The notes below the pieces were generated by a model. It did no database searches. It was not told where the DNA came from and saw only the letters and a program-made list of their open reading frames with translations. A stretch of DNA of 64,000 nucleotides from contig OZ022353.1 in the NCBI GenBank assembly GCA_963989245.1, positions 27,257,593 through 27,321,592 of the forward strand, read 5' to 3'. The DNA comes from Nansenia antarctica (lineage: Eukaryota; Chordata; Actinopteri; Argentiniformes; Microstomatidae). The translations under genes and the position numbers were made by a program. The stretch's first letter is position 1. Every line of letters begins with the position of its first letter. Shown one piece after another: positions 10,897 to 21,544 of this stretch.

Positions 10897-12322
10897 CTGC
10901 ACAACACAAACATGCCTCACCTTACACACAGATAACTGCTACTGTTAACATTCTTCATGCATTGTTTCATCAGTTTCAAGGAGGACTTTAGGGGTTTTAC
11001 GTACAGTACTTATTAGTGGATCTTGATGAAGAGTGAACATTTAAATGCATGTATTAAGTATAATGCATTATAAGTTATTACCAGCATGTATGAGAATCAG
11101 ACTCATTATCTGTTGACGTCATAAGACGTTAACCAGTTAGTAGTCTCTGAAGGTCATTCTGAGAATTACAGAACTGTAAAGCTCTCTTTGTCTGGTATCA
11201 GGTATGCAGACATTAAAAAGCTTTAAGAAGTGTTCAATTCAATCAGGGTGAGAGGGAGATGAAGGGAAAGGAGAGCGTGAGCATGAGCGATCGCAATCTC
11301 AGATTTTTGCACAATATCTTTGGTGTGCTTGTTGATGTTGCAGGTTTGGGTACAGTTGGTAATTGCATCTGTATAGTGCAAATTTCCAAGAGAATGTGCA
11401 CACATGAAATATACAAGACATGACACTCATACTGGTACTGTATATTTTGTCTTGAATTGAATGCTGGGCTCTTTAGAATGATGTACAGGATGTTATTAAC
11501 AGTGCTATGAACATGTCTATAAACTGAATTGCATTTGAAGAGTTTTGTGGCAAAACGCTATATCACCATTTTCTAAAATGTATTTACTCTTCTATAAAAT
11601 TATTTCAGTCATGACGTAAAAACCCTTTATGTTACATTTTAAAGGACAGCAGCTCTGTTAAGTTCTTTGCTTACATAATGATCATATCCTTAAAGTTGTA
11701 ATCAGTCTTGGTTATTTAGATTTGTTATGATTGCTAATGGATATATATGGATATCTGCTCTAATGGATATCTGCTCCAGATCGCCAGTCCACTACTGTAT
11801 ACATTGGGTGTGATGATACAACGACACAATGACAAAAGTATACAACACAACAGAAAACAACACAGGCTATTGCTGCTAATGCCTGACAATTCAATTTTGA
11901 TCCCACAATTCAACTGAGTACGAAATGTAGCAAAATGAAACCTTTATCAATGACTTGAAGCAAATACCATGGTTGAACTACAGATGGTTTGCCAGGATGA
12001 ATGTGATATAGTAAGTTAAAATGTGTCACTTGCTTCATACATTTGGCTAAACAGTAGGCTCTAAATAGCATGTACTATAGTTAGTACAGTATAGTAGATA
12101 CTAAGCAAAAAGTCAGCTTTCTGTCACATCCCTGGACTTTGGTTACATAGTATTTTATAACCAAAAATCAATAGGACAATGTTCCCCATTTCATGCGCAA
12201 AACATCTCAAAGTAAACCATGTTTACACAGGAGTGTTAGCCGCTACGGCAGCTGGTTAGCGATTTAGTAACCCTTCTGTCACTGTTCCATCTGGACACTA
12301 CGGGGTGGCAGAGGCCATCCCA
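10897..12322. other. Probable 5' intron of R-spondin, nothing recognised
   Basis: AT-rich sequence without convincing open frames or repeats. A short duplicated motif (GGATATCTGCTC) is at 11750-11780. A signal-peptide exon for R-spondin would be expected somewhere to the right of 10896, but none is evident. Confidence 0.4.
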
Positions 12323-12627
12323 TTAACACTAGAGGAGCCATGGGGGGGTCACGGTGACCCCTGTGATTTCAGGACCCTCCTTTCATGACTTTTCCTAGAT
12401 ATGTGCGTTCTACCACCCAGTATCCTTACATTTTCAAAATCACTTCAGGATAAGATAGTATAACGCTGTTTTGCAGTTTTTCTGTGTAGGAGGCAGGCTA
12501 AAAAAAGAAGCGCCCTCTAGTGATCTCTGTGTGTAAATAGCAGATTTACATTATAAAAAGGGGGTCTATTTGACCCTCAAGGCGGCTCTACTAGTAGGTA
12601 AAATAGGCACGGCTGTTGTAGTGTTAA
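12323..12627. mobile_element. piggyBac-like MITE with TTAA ends
   Basis: TTAA at 12323-12326 is followed by CACTAGAGGAGCC. At the other end GGCTGTTGTAGTG is followed by TTAA at 12624-12627. The inverted ends match imperfectly (CACTAGAGGAGCC against CACTACAACAGCC). TTAA target duplication is the piggyBac hallmark. The 300-bp interior is non-coding and includes mirror-like GGGGTCACGGTGACCCC near the left end. Confidence 0.7.
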
Positions 12628-13565
12628 CTTACTGGCGCAACAGGTGCCCTTTATTATTTAATTAGCACCTCATTATTTAAGTTTCAGCTTTTTGTTATTC
12701 CTATGTGGTAGCTTGACTCTCGTCAGTGGTGTGTTTCTCTCATGGTCTTCTAGGACGTGTCTTAGTTAAATATTGTCTAGATATTTCCTCGCCAGTGGTA
12801 TTTTATTTTCTAAATTTGTTCCTGTCCAACCTATGGATTACCTGAAGTAAAGTGGCTTTGCATTTGAACTCCATTCCCTCATCTGGTCTCCTCTCTGCGC
12901 CTGGGTGCTACCATACAACCTCACACCTTCCTTCCTGCTGAACATAAACATGCATAGCTAGCATGGAAGAGAAACCGCTACTGCTTGCTTGTCTTTAAAA
13001 CTTTGAAAGGGATTTTGAAGCTCAATGACTTGTTCAGTTGTAGTTACTTTGAGATGGTTTGGGAATTACATTTAAAACATAGATCATTTGTGCAAAGAAA
13101 GTTAAATAAACATGACTCTTACTCAGAATTAACAGGACTTTTGTCAGTAATTCTTGATCACATTTTGGCTTGAGTGTTGATATATTGTTAAACGATTTCT
13201 TATCCCATTTGACCACTTAGTCCATAGTTTACAGCAAACAAACTGTTGTAAAATAAGCTTTTACCCCTGTCTGTTCAATCGGGCCATTTCTTGACAATAT
13301 GAGACATTTTGTTTGGGGAGTCACCTAGTTTAAGAGTCAAGTTTTGTATGGTAGCTTTAAGTTCTGCATCCAATAACAGCAATTCAGTGAATTTTCAGTT
13401 TTCAAGTGCTTTTTTGTTGGATTAGTGCGCATAGATATCAAATGCCGACTTTTTACATGAAGATTACAACCCAGACCTCGGCACCCATCATTTAATCATC
13501 AAGTTACAAAGCCTGTTTCCCAGTCCTAAATGTGTTACCAATGTACTAAGTTCATGCCTGTTTAA
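12628..13565. other. Non-coding stretch, possible LTR fragment at left
   Basis: Sequence around 12830-12935 (AGTAAAGTGGCTTTGCATTTG followed by a CTCATCTGGTCTCC block) resembles the R-U5 end of a retroviral-type LTR, but no partner or TSD was found. The rest shows no supported feature. Confidence 0.3.
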
Positions 13566-13920
13566 GTGTGGATGAAAACGGAGGGACTATTTTCTTTTTT
13601 CTTCTTCCTTTTTTCCTATTTTTGTCTCCTCTCATATTTAGACCCGGGAGCCACCGGAGGGCTGTGTGAAGTGGGCCAGATGGTTCTGATCATCCCCCTG
13701 TCCTTCATGAGGCCAAACAGAGAAAGAGACAATGATGTCTGGATTGAGGCAACTAGGGACCACAACCCACCACCTCCCATCTGAAAGAGAGCACTGTGGA
13801 TGGAGGGCGCACAATTCCTTGCTTTATTTTGTCACATTCAGAATATTAGATATTTTCTGTGTTTAGTTCGCTTCTGACCTGTGTATTAATATGTTTGCAA
13901 TGAATAAAGCTTTGCTAAAT
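13566..13920 (+). other. Possible 3' exon of an unidentified plus-strand transcript
   Basis: A GC-richer island lies in AT-rich DNA. A pyrimidine tract (about 13588-13632) ends in ATTTAG at about 13640 and is followed by a 48-codon open stretch to a stop at 13784. An AATAAA signal follows at about 13903. I recognise no protein family. A terminal exon of a non-coding RNA is as likely as a coding exon, and chance cannot be excluded. Confidence 0.25.
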
Positions 13921-14029
13921 CAAATATTTGTCAAGTAGTCATCACTTCAACTAACAAGCTAGCCACTTTTGCTAGCAAACTGTAGTTAGAAATGGGAAAG
14001 GTAAGAAAGTTAATCATAACAGATATCTT

Positions 14030-14245
14030 GTTTTGATTAAAGTGCTATACACTATCTTAAAGGGACATGCAATTTTTTGGTTTTGACTAATGTACAATAT
14101 ACCGTCTTAAAGGGACATGCAGATATTTTGTCTGGACTAATGTACAATACATTGTCGTAAAGGGACATGCAATTATTTTGTTTTGACTAATGTGCTATAC
14201 ACTGTTCTACAGGGGCATGCAAATATTTAGTTTTGACTTGCAGAT
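14030..14245. repeat. Degenerate tandem repeat, about 62-bp unit, 3-4 copies
   Basis: The phrase AAAGGGACATGCA recurs at about 14060, 14110 and 14160, and as ACAGGGGCATGCA near 14210. Each is followed by a TTTTG-rich run and GACTAATGT. Divergence between units shows an old tandem array. Confidence 0.75.
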
Positions 14246-14467
14246 ATTTATATTTTATTGTATTTTATTTGTATTACCGTAAGGTGCCATTAGAGTATAC
14301 CCCTGCGGTCTCACGTGAGTACAAACATATGATAGAGCTATTCTGATCCAACCAGTTAACACTAAAATGGCCATCCCTTGTTTACCTACTCTTAGCGCCG
14401 CCTCGGGTCCCTCGTCTTCACAATGGAATCTGTGTACTGACGCACAAAGATCGCTGGATGGCGCTGC

Positions 14468-15330
14468 TTGTACATTAGTCGCAGCCTGAATTTAATTGAG
14501 ACTCTGAAGGAGTCATGGCTGAAAAATGGCAACATTGCTACTTATAAAAAATGCATATGTCGGCTGAAAACTAATTTTGGAACAAATGAAATGATATATT
14601 TACATATAAATGTTTATAATGTAATCAAGTTTCAAGTGAATTTGTCACAGGCATTCAAGTTTTTCATTAAAAAAGAAAGTCAATATCGGCACATATGTCT
14701 GTAATCTGAAAAATGTTCACACAGTGATTATCATTATTAAAAAATAATAGTAATACATATTGCAATATGAAAAAATTGTCAGCGTTGTAAATAATGTAAT
14801 TATTGTTTAGCACAATATTTGCACCCACAATGGTGGGTCTTAGGCTACTGTTGTGCACCCGAACATGCGGGAGAAGAAAGTAGTGAGAAAGAGAAGGAGA
14901 AGAAACAGAGAAAGAACAGATGAAAGAACAGAGAAAATAAAGAAATTAAAGAAAAAAAGAGAAAGGGTAGTATTACAATGACAAATCATTCAGAATGTTT
15001 TGGTTTTAAATATTTAATATTTCATCATTTCAATCGTGCCAACGATTCAACTTTAATCTAATCAAATGTAATATTTGGTAACCCAAGCGGGTTATTGAAT
15101 AGGCGGGCAGAATAGCCACCTCACACCCCATTGAAATTGCTAGGTGAATTGATTCCAACACCTCGCCAGTAAATCATTTAGCATATGAATAGAACGGCGA
15201 GCTCTGAACACTGCTCAGAGAGTGGGGTGGCGTGGCTGTAGTGTATTCTGCCCGCTAAAGTCCAGCTCAAGATTCAATGCATGACTAAAAGCGGCAAGTA
15301 ACAAGTGTTGTCATTAGTTTTCATTACTAG
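14468..15330 (-). repeat. Interspersed repeat, copy B (inverted partner of 190-753), with BED-like fragment
   Basis: 14695-15310 is the reverse-complement partner of 190-753. Immediately left of it, at about 14500-14560, the plus strand reads GNIATYKKCICRLK. This resembles the fragment NIATYKNAYVPMC at about 30500-30560 and the WLHFT...CSKCLK part of a BED zinc finger at 55080. The family may therefore derive from a BED-finger hAT transposon, although the arrangement of blocks differs between copies. It directly adjoins the DIRS element at 15503. Confidence 0.55.
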
Positions 15331-15502
15331 CAAATGAATGAATTTCTATCATTTTACGGTACTGTCTCAATTATATTTGAATAATTTCCTGCGTCTACCA
15401 GTATGCGCATGCCCAGTGTACTTGAATATGCGATTTTACGTGGCCAGAGATTCTCAGATCAGATCGACCCCGAAATTGCTATACCCAGTCTGTCTATTCA
15501 CT

Positions 15503-15678
15503 ACGATAGTTATGGAGATAGACTCCAGTTCTATGAGTGGAGCGGAGCCCCATAGGGGAGCTCTGCTCCTATTGGTTTACCCGCTACCTAAAGTAGCCAA
15601 TGACTGAATTTTTCAATGTCTGCGCCCGCCCTGGGGTGCTATATAAAGGGGCGTCCTTCGCTCCCTCATTCTCCCAAA
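15503..15678. repeat. DIRS inverted terminal repeat, 3' side
   Basis: The inner part (about 15549-15678), with CCCATAGGGGAGCTCTGCTCC through CTCCCTCATTCTCCCAAA, is the reverse complement of 21380-21510. The outermost part (ACGATAGTTATGGAGATAG through AGCGGAGC) is unique to this end and is what the internal complementary region copies. A TATATAA box at about 15641 lies within the repeat. Confidence 0.9.
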
Positions 15679-15724
15679 CATATACAAAACAGCCGGGTTT
15701 GAACGAGTCGAAGTGGGCCAGCAG

Positions 15725-15830
15725 CCCTATGGGGCTCCGCTCCACTCATAGAACTGGAGTCTATCTCCATAACTATCGTTCTATATCGTGGAGCTCCGCC
15801 CCATAGGGGAGCTCTGCTCCTATTGGTTTA
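15725..15830. repeat. DIRS internal complementary region
   Basis: 15725-15779 is the reverse complement of the outer left terminus (15503-15556). 15780-15830 is the reverse complement of the outer right terminus (21480-21530). The two halves meet at 15779/15780. In DIRS1 models this region templates joining of the two element ends into a circle. It lies between the recombinase gene and the 3' terminal repeat, as expected. Confidence 0.9.
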
Positions 15831-15999
15831 GGCGGAGCGAGCGAGGCCAAATGTACCCCCACTGAGACTATTAATCCGAAAACAATCTCAGCGGCACCCG
15901 GAGCTGACCACTGATGTTGGTTCAAGACAACCTTAAAAAGTTGGCCCAACCCACACAGAGTCTGCTCCACTGATCTAGCCCTTACGTGAGCACGCAGGG

Positions 16000-16570
16000 T
16001 TGTAGATCTAACGGAACATGTCCTGGAGGAGGGTCCCCTCCCCAGGCACATCCGTAATCATCCTGACAGCACTTGAATAGCATCCCCAACCAGGGTAATC
16101 CAAGTGCCATCCCCACTACATCAGTCCTCAGCAAACTGAGGACAGAATGAGAAAAGGATGAGGAAGAAATATCACTTACCCAACCCTTACGTTGGGTTGT
16201 TGATCTAACAGACATGTCCTGGAGGAGGGTCCCCTCCCCAGGCACATCCGTATTCATCCTGACAGCACTTGAATAGAATCCCCATGACCAGGGTAATCCA
16301 AGTGCCCTTCCCACAACCTCAGTCATCAGCAAACTGAGGACAGAATGAGAAAGGATTGAGGAAGAATATCACTGACCTAACCCTTACGTGAGCACGTAGG
16401 GTTGTTGATCTAACGGAACATGTCCTGGAGGAGGGTCCCTTCCCCAGGCACATCCGTATTCATCCTGACAGCACTTGAATAGAATCCCATGACCAGGGTA
16501 ATCCAAGTGCCTTCCCCACTACATCAGTCATCAGCAAAACTGAGGACAGAATGAGAAAAGGATGAGGAAG
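16000..16570. repeat. Three tandem copies of a ~200-bp unit at the 3' end of the DIRS recombinase
   Basis: The phrase TCCTGGAGGAGGGTCCC recurs at about 16021, 16218 and 16423, each followed by CCAGGCACATCCGT, CTGACAGCACTTGAATAG and GACAGAATGAGAAA. The spacing is about 197-205 bp. The array begins inside the last codons of the recombinase frame, so the triplication affects the sequence just downstream of the tyrosine. Confidence 0.85.
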
Positions 16571-17946
16571 AAATATCTTCAAGTAACACCGTATAAAAAG
16601 TGATGGCGACGACCAAGACGCCGCCACACATATCTCCTCCACTCCCACTCCCCTGAGAATGGCCACTGATGCGGCCATGCCCCTGGTGGAATGAGCCCGA
16701 ATGCCAGTCGGCACGGGCTGCCCCTTCGATTCGTATGCGAGGCTAATAGCCTCGCAAATCCAAAGGGACAGCCTCTGCTTCGAGAGTGGTGTCCCGGCTT
16801 TCTGTCCGCCATAGCAGATCAGAAGCCGGGGAGAAGATCTCAGTCCTGCCTCGCGCTTCACATATTGTGCCAACGCGCGCACCGGACAATACAATGTAAA
16901 ACGCCTCTCCCTCTCTCCGCTCGTGAGGAGGAGGAAAAAAGGCGCTCAGAGCACAGCTCTGAACCCTAAACCCACGATTAACCGTAGGGATAAAAGCCGG
17001 GTTAGGGCGTAATACAGCTTTTGTTTCGTCATCAGATATGATCAAACAATCTGCCCGTGACGAGAGAGCGCACAAATCACTCACTCGCTCAGCCGTAGTC
17101 AAGGCGAGGAGTAGACTCGTCTTGAGAGACAATAAAACGCAACGACACAGTGACAATGGGTTCGAATGGGGGCACGCACAGCGCCTCTAGCACAATCGAC
17201 AGGTCCCATTTTGGCATTAGAGTCCTATGAGGGCGTCTAAGCCTACACACTCCAGTCAAAAACGCTTAACCAGCGAATGACTGAAAAAACCAGTGTCGTT
17301 GTCGCAAAACCCTCATGACAAGCTGAGATGGCAGCCGCGTAAACTTTAATAGTTCCCGCCGCCAATCCCTTGTCAACAGCGACTGTAAGAAGCACAAGAA
17401 CGTTTCGACCCGACAACAGACAGGGTCAACGTCCTGTCCCTCACACCACTGTGTAAAACTCGCCAGCGCGCCGCATATCCCTTTGCAGTGGATTGCGCGC
17501 GCGCACTCTGAATGGTCTGAATGACCGCGTCTGTCAGACCCCTGTGTTCTAACAATCCCTCTCAGTAACCAGGCCATGAGGGGCCCCCCCTCATAGGCGG
17601 CCCCTTCACCAAGCCTCCGGCTTGAGAGAGTGCATCTTGTCGATGAGGTATGGGCCATGGGCCCTCTACCAACATCTCCATCAGTTCCGGAAACCACGGG
17701 GCTCCGGGACGGTCCGGGGCTACAAGAATTAACTCTAGCCTCTCTGACCTCACTCGTGCCAACAGTGGGAGGATAGATGTCAGGGGTGGGAACGCGTATA
17801 ACCAGACCCTCGGCCATGGGTGGTGTGCGAATGTATCGACTCCCAATGGCGGGTTGTCCTGTTCGCGCAGGGAGAACCAAAGGCGACACTGCGCATTCGT
17901 CCGTGACGCAAACAGAACCACTTCTGCTTGCCCGAACCGTGCCCAA
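16460..17946 (-). pseudogene. DIRS tyrosine recombinase, frameshifted
   Basis: This enzyme integrates the circular DIRS DNA using a tyrosine nucleophile. Frames on the minus strand are 17946-17266, 17156-16743 and 16894-16460. The N-terminal SAM-like part includes ARAQSTAKGYAARW at about 17510-17470. The first catalytic Arg is in LTTAERVSDLCAL near 17095-17060. The C-terminal box has HSTRGMAAS (His-x-x-Arg) at about 16680-16655, and the probable nucleophile Tyr is in FIRCYLKIF at about 16600-16575. At least two frame changes separate these parts. All catalytic boxes are recognisable, so decay is recent to moderate. Confidence 0.8.
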
Positions 17947-19082
17947 ATCAGCGACACAATGGAGGGTGCTAACCTCCAGTCGTCGTCCCTCGGGCCTCCC
18001 CGTGATAACAGATCTGCTCCTTCGTTGAGCAGACCTGGAATGTGGAGAGCTTTCAGCGAACTCAGGCGACTCCGCGCGCGATGACGCGCGGGTCTCTCCA
18101 GTAGCTCAGGCCTCTGCAGTCTGCGCATGTGTAACAGGCCTAAGGGGACCACTACATGGGCTGCAGACATCAGTCCTAGTAAGGACATCCTTGACAGAGC
18201 GGTGATTGTATTTGTCACTCGACACACCCGGAGAGCTGACGTCAGTGTCGCTCTCCGTGGTGCCGATAAACTGGCCCTCATCTCGGCAGTATCCAACTGA
18301 ATGCCTCGATAGGAAAACTGTTGAACCGGCCACGGAGCACTCTCTGTCCAGTTTACAGCTAACCCCAGCTGAGTGAGGTGCTGCACCAGTGAGGTTGCGT
18401 CCCGAATGGCTCGATTTGGGCATTGGGCCAAGACCAGTAGGTCGTCGAGATATGCTAATATGCGTATCTCGTTTCGCCTCAGTGGTTCGAGTGCTGTCTG
18501 CACGCATTCGGAGAAATTCGAGGAGCAAGCGTGTACCCGAAGGGCAGGCGCGTGTACTCGTAAACCTTCCCTTGGAAAGTAAAACGTAGGAATTTCCTGT
18601 GCCACTCTGTGATTGGCACACGAAATACGCGACCCTCAGGTATCTACGAAAGGGGCGTTTCGCCACTCTCTCGTTGAGGACCCTAAATCTAGTCTGGGTC
18701 TCATGTCTCCCGGATTCTTTGGGACAAGGAAATACGAGGAGTACCACCTCATGTCTCACTGGTCCCTCGGAACCAATGTCACTGCGCCCTTTGTTAGGAG
18801 ATTCGTAATCTCCTCCTGGAGCGCACATGTCTTTATCGGGCAGGACAACAAACAGTCTCTCTCATGCCCCTGAAGGGCGGAGGAGGCTGAATGAACTGTA
18901 GTGCATATCCCCTCCTCAATGTCCTGTCTAGTCAGCCCGACAGAATACCTGTCCCTTCTAGCCATTCTGCATAACGCAACAACAGCGGCTGGACCGTCTG
19001 TTGTGGTGCAGTCGACAGAAAAAACTAGAATTTCTGTATGATCCCAGCCGCCGCTGTACACCGAGGAGGTGGCACAGCCCAA
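17562..19082 (-). pseudogene. DIRS reverse transcriptase / RNase H / methyltransferase-like region, damaged
   Basis: The frame 18605-17562 contains the catalytic box LAYLDDLLVLAQ at about 18465-18430. Upstream RT parts lie in shifted frames (18828-18605 and 19082-18756, the latter with EEITNLLTKGAV). Downstream, AAHVVVPLGLLHMR leads abruptly into SLKALHIPGLLNEGADLLSRG, the end of the RNase H domain, so the middle of RNase H, including the usual acidic residues, appears deleted. The C-terminal block WARFGQAEVVLFASRTN and WPRVWLYAFPPL is the DIRS-specific region often annotated as methyltransferase-like. The protein cannot be functional as it stands. Confidence 0.8.
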
Positions 19083-19249
19083 GGCGGGGTCATTTCGAAG
19101 GGATGGGCTGCCGTCTGTAAAGAGTGTTTGTTATGTATAACAATGCTCTTTATTGACGCAGGTTTATTATGCCTGATAATCAAAGAACCGGCCGCACGCT
19201 CACGAGCTGGGCCAGGTCCTGATAGACATGGAGGGGTTTTTGATGTACA

Positions 19250-19680
19250 TAACGACCCCTCTATACGGCTACAGACAGGGGTGTTTAACCTCTATTGTGT
19301 CGTGATAGGGGTAAAAAACGTTAGGCAGAGAGCTGGTCACACGCTAGTAAGCTGGTCCAGTCTCCGCCTTTGTTTCTAACCGGTAGCGATTGGACCACGC
19401 CCTGACAAGGCAGGTGGGTCACCGCTCTGGTAGATAACAGTCCCTCTATACGGCGACATACAGGGGTGTTTAACCCGCTACGTGTCGTGATAGGGGTAAG
19501 CCTGTTAGGCAGAGAGCTGGCCACACGCCGGTAAGCTGGGCCCGTCTCTACTGTTAGGCAGAAAAAACTGGCCACACGCCGGTAAGCTGGGCCAGTCTCC
19601 GTCTTGTTTCTAATCGGTAGCGATCCGACCACACTCTGACAAGGCAGGTGGGTCTCCGCTCTGGTAGATTGCATGGAAAA
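19250..19680. repeat. Tandem ~180-bp repeat between DIRS gag and RT
   Basis: Units begin with CCCTCTATACGGC (about 19256 and 19440) and contain CAGGGGTGTTTAACC, GTTAGGCAGAGAGCTGG and GACAAGGCAGGTGGGTC. The second unit also has an internal duplication of the TTAGGCAG...GCTGGGCC segment. The repeat interrupts what should be a compact gag-pol junction and contributes to loss of function. Confidence 0.8.
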
Positions 19681-19822
19681 AGCCACCTTTACTGAAAAAG
19701 TAATGTGGGGATTTACCCTCTTTTGCCTCTTTATTTTTTGAGGTAGGAACAACTGGTGGGGGTCATCACCGACCCTCCCGCCAGTGAAAGCGGTGGCGGG
19801 GTCATTACCGAACCCCCGCCAG

Positions 19823-21301
19823 TCACGCATTCCTCTTGCGTTTACCCCCACGCCATGCTGTGGGGGGGTTACGCTGCCGTGGGGGGCCGAAGCGGGCACC
19901 CTCGGTGGTCGGCGGCGGAGGCTGGAAAGGCTGAGTAGGGTATGGCGCCGTCGGTAGAGGCGGAGCCCACCCTGCATTACGCCGCACCCTCCGTTTCGCA
20001 GTCGCCGTCATTGACGGTCTACCTGCGGAAGAAGAAGAAGAGGTGGAAGGTCGCTGAAGAGGGAGGTGTCTGGCCAGGTGCTTTTTAGCCTCCTCCATCG
20101 CAGCCAGGCGCTTCGTCATGGTATCCATGGCGGGACCGAATAGCCCTTGTCGCTCTATTGGAGCATTCAGCAGGGCCATCCGGTCCGCCCCGGTCATGGT
20201 GGTAAGAGACAGCCACATTTGCCGCTGCTGTACCACCGCATTTGCCATCAGGCGACCTCCACAGGTCGCGACGCCCTGGGCCAGGTGCATCGTCGCTGCA
20301 CTGAGCTTGCTCAGGAGCTCCGTCTCCGCCGCAGACAGACCGTCGGGTCGGTCTGCGGTGAGCTTCGCAATGGCAGCGGTAAACATGGCGATGTTATTTG
20401 CCGCCGCTGCCGCCTGGGCACCGAGAGCGTAGCTCTTGTCCACCAGGGCGGCGTTAAATTTGTCACGCTGGTTAGGCAGCGTGGGTTTCTTGGGCACCGA
20501 CCAAGCGCTGGACCCCGGCACCAAGTAGGCCGCCAGCGCTGGTTCGAGCGGTGGGGAGCCATTGGTCATCCCCTCCGCGAGTCCCTCCACTCTAGTAAAG
20601 GGCAGGAACGCCTTTACCGGCGCCCTGCTTGTGAGTGGTTCCCTCCACGTGTCCTCCACAAACTTATCCAAGCCTGGGAGGACAGCGTTAGGAGGTTGGT
20701 CCTGTCGTTTCGCCCTCCTCTCGTAAAACAATTCCTTCTCCCAGAAGGACTCCGTCGTTGGGGGAGGGGAGGCAGGACGGGGGATCCCCAACACATCCGC
20801 CGCAGCTTCCAGGAGGCCCTGGAAGTCGTGGAGGAGTGATGGGGGGGCGATGGCGGGGAGCTCGTGAGCCTCTACCTGCCGCTCGCCCTCCTCAGAGCTC
20901 TCTGACCCTGACACCGACACCGACCACACAGCTGGCTGAGGGCGGCTTGATATCAGGGCTGGCTGAGCGGGCGGGACCATCCCTACTCGGGGAGTCGCCC
21001 GCCCAGAACGCCGCTCTGGGGCCTGTCCGGACGTATCATCGGCAGAGTTATCCGAGTCGGATAGCATCTCCGAGATAGCGCCCGTCAGGGGAACGCTCTC
21101 CTTGAACCAGGCCATCCTCCTACTCCTGTCCTCGACGGAAAGGAGAGAGCAGGGGAGGCAGCTGGGGGAGGCGACCAACGCCGCCTCGGCATGTTCGGGG
21201 CCGAGGCAGACGTGGCAGTAGTCGTGTCCGTCCTCCGCTGCTAGGGAGCGGCAGCGGCAGGAGTCCCGGAAAAACTTCTTTATCGGCGGCGGACGATCCA
21301 T
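19823..21301 (-). CDS. DIRS gag-like ORF1, intact
   Basis: A 492-codon minus-strand frame starts at 21301 with MDRPPPIKKFFRDSCR. An early cysteine/histidine cluster (CRCRSLAAEDGHDYCHVCLG, residues about 15-34) is typical of fish DIRS ORF1. The middle contains a Pro/Ser-rich acidic segment and then an alanine-rich helical part. The basic C-terminus (AKRRVRRNA...RGGKRKRNA) could bind nucleic acid. It is the only open DIRS gene here and sits just inside the right terminal repeat. Its function as structural protein is inferred from position and family. The long plus-strand frame at 20147-20839 is its antisense shadow. Confidence 0.8.
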   Translation of the reverse strand: MDRPPPIKKFFRDSCRCRSLAAEDGHDYCHVCLGPEHAEAALVASPSCLPCSLLSVEDRSRRMAWFKESVPLTGAISEMLSDSDNSADDTSGQAPERRSGRATPRVGMVPPAQPALISSRPQPAVWSVSVSGSESSEEGERQVEAHELPAIAPPSLLHDFQGLLEAAADVLGIPRPASPPPTTESFWEKELFYERRAKRQDQPPNAVLPGLDKFVEDTWREPLTSRAPVKAFLPFTRVEGLAEGMTNGSPPLEPALAAYLVPGSSAWSVPKKPTLPNQRDKFNAALVDKSYALGAQAAAAANNIAMFTAAIAKLTADRPDGLSAAETELLSKLSAATMHLAQGVATCGGRLMANAVVQQRQMWLSLTTMTGADRMALLNAPIERQGLFGPAMDTMTKRLAAMEEAKKHLARHLPLQRPSTSSSSSAGRPSMTATAKRRVRRNAGWAPPLPTAPYPTQPFQPPPPTTEGARFGPPRQRNPPTAWRGGKRKRNA

Positions 21302-21379
21302 CTCGAAGGGAAAGGCTGGCGGGTCCTCCAGTCTAGTAGTCGTCCTTCTCAGTCTTCAGATTCAACCCGTGCTGAACTT

Positions 21380-21530
21380 TTTGGGAGAATGAGGGAGCGA
21401 AGGACGCCCCTTTATATAGCACCCCAGGGCGGGCGCAGACATTGAAAAATTCAGTCATTGGCTACTTTAGGTAGCGGGTAAACCAATAGGAGCAGAGCTC
21501 CCCTATGGGGCGGAGCTCCACGATATAGAA
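21380..21530. repeat. DIRS inverted terminal repeat, 5' side
   Basis: Reverse complement of the inner part of 15503-15678, including the promoter-like TTTATATAGC block at about 21410-21419. Read from the element's own strand the outer end is TCTATATCGTGGAGCTCCGCC, which differs from the outer sequence of the other terminus, as expected for DIRS. Confidence 0.9.
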
Positions 21531-21544
21531 CCACCTAACACACC

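Larger units (their letters stand above)
15503..21530 (-). mobile_element. DIRS retrotransposon (tyrosine-recombinase type), minus strand
   Basis: The 6-kb element has a gag, reverse transcriptase/RNase H and tyrosine recombinase order reading right to left. Inverted terminal repeats are at 15503-15678 and 21380-21530, and an internal complementary region is at 15725-15830. This is the DIRS1 plan: a circular DNA intermediate is integrated by the recombinase, so no target duplication is made and none is seen. Gag is open, while the enzymatic genes carry frameshifts and a deletion. The left flank is interspersed repeat copy B, and a related repeat fragment lies on the right (21545-21660). Confidence 0.92.

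Noticed and set aside
20147..20839. 230-codon plus-strand frame
   Set aside because: It is the antisense shadow of the intact DIRS gag gene in GC-rich sequence and lacks any domain.
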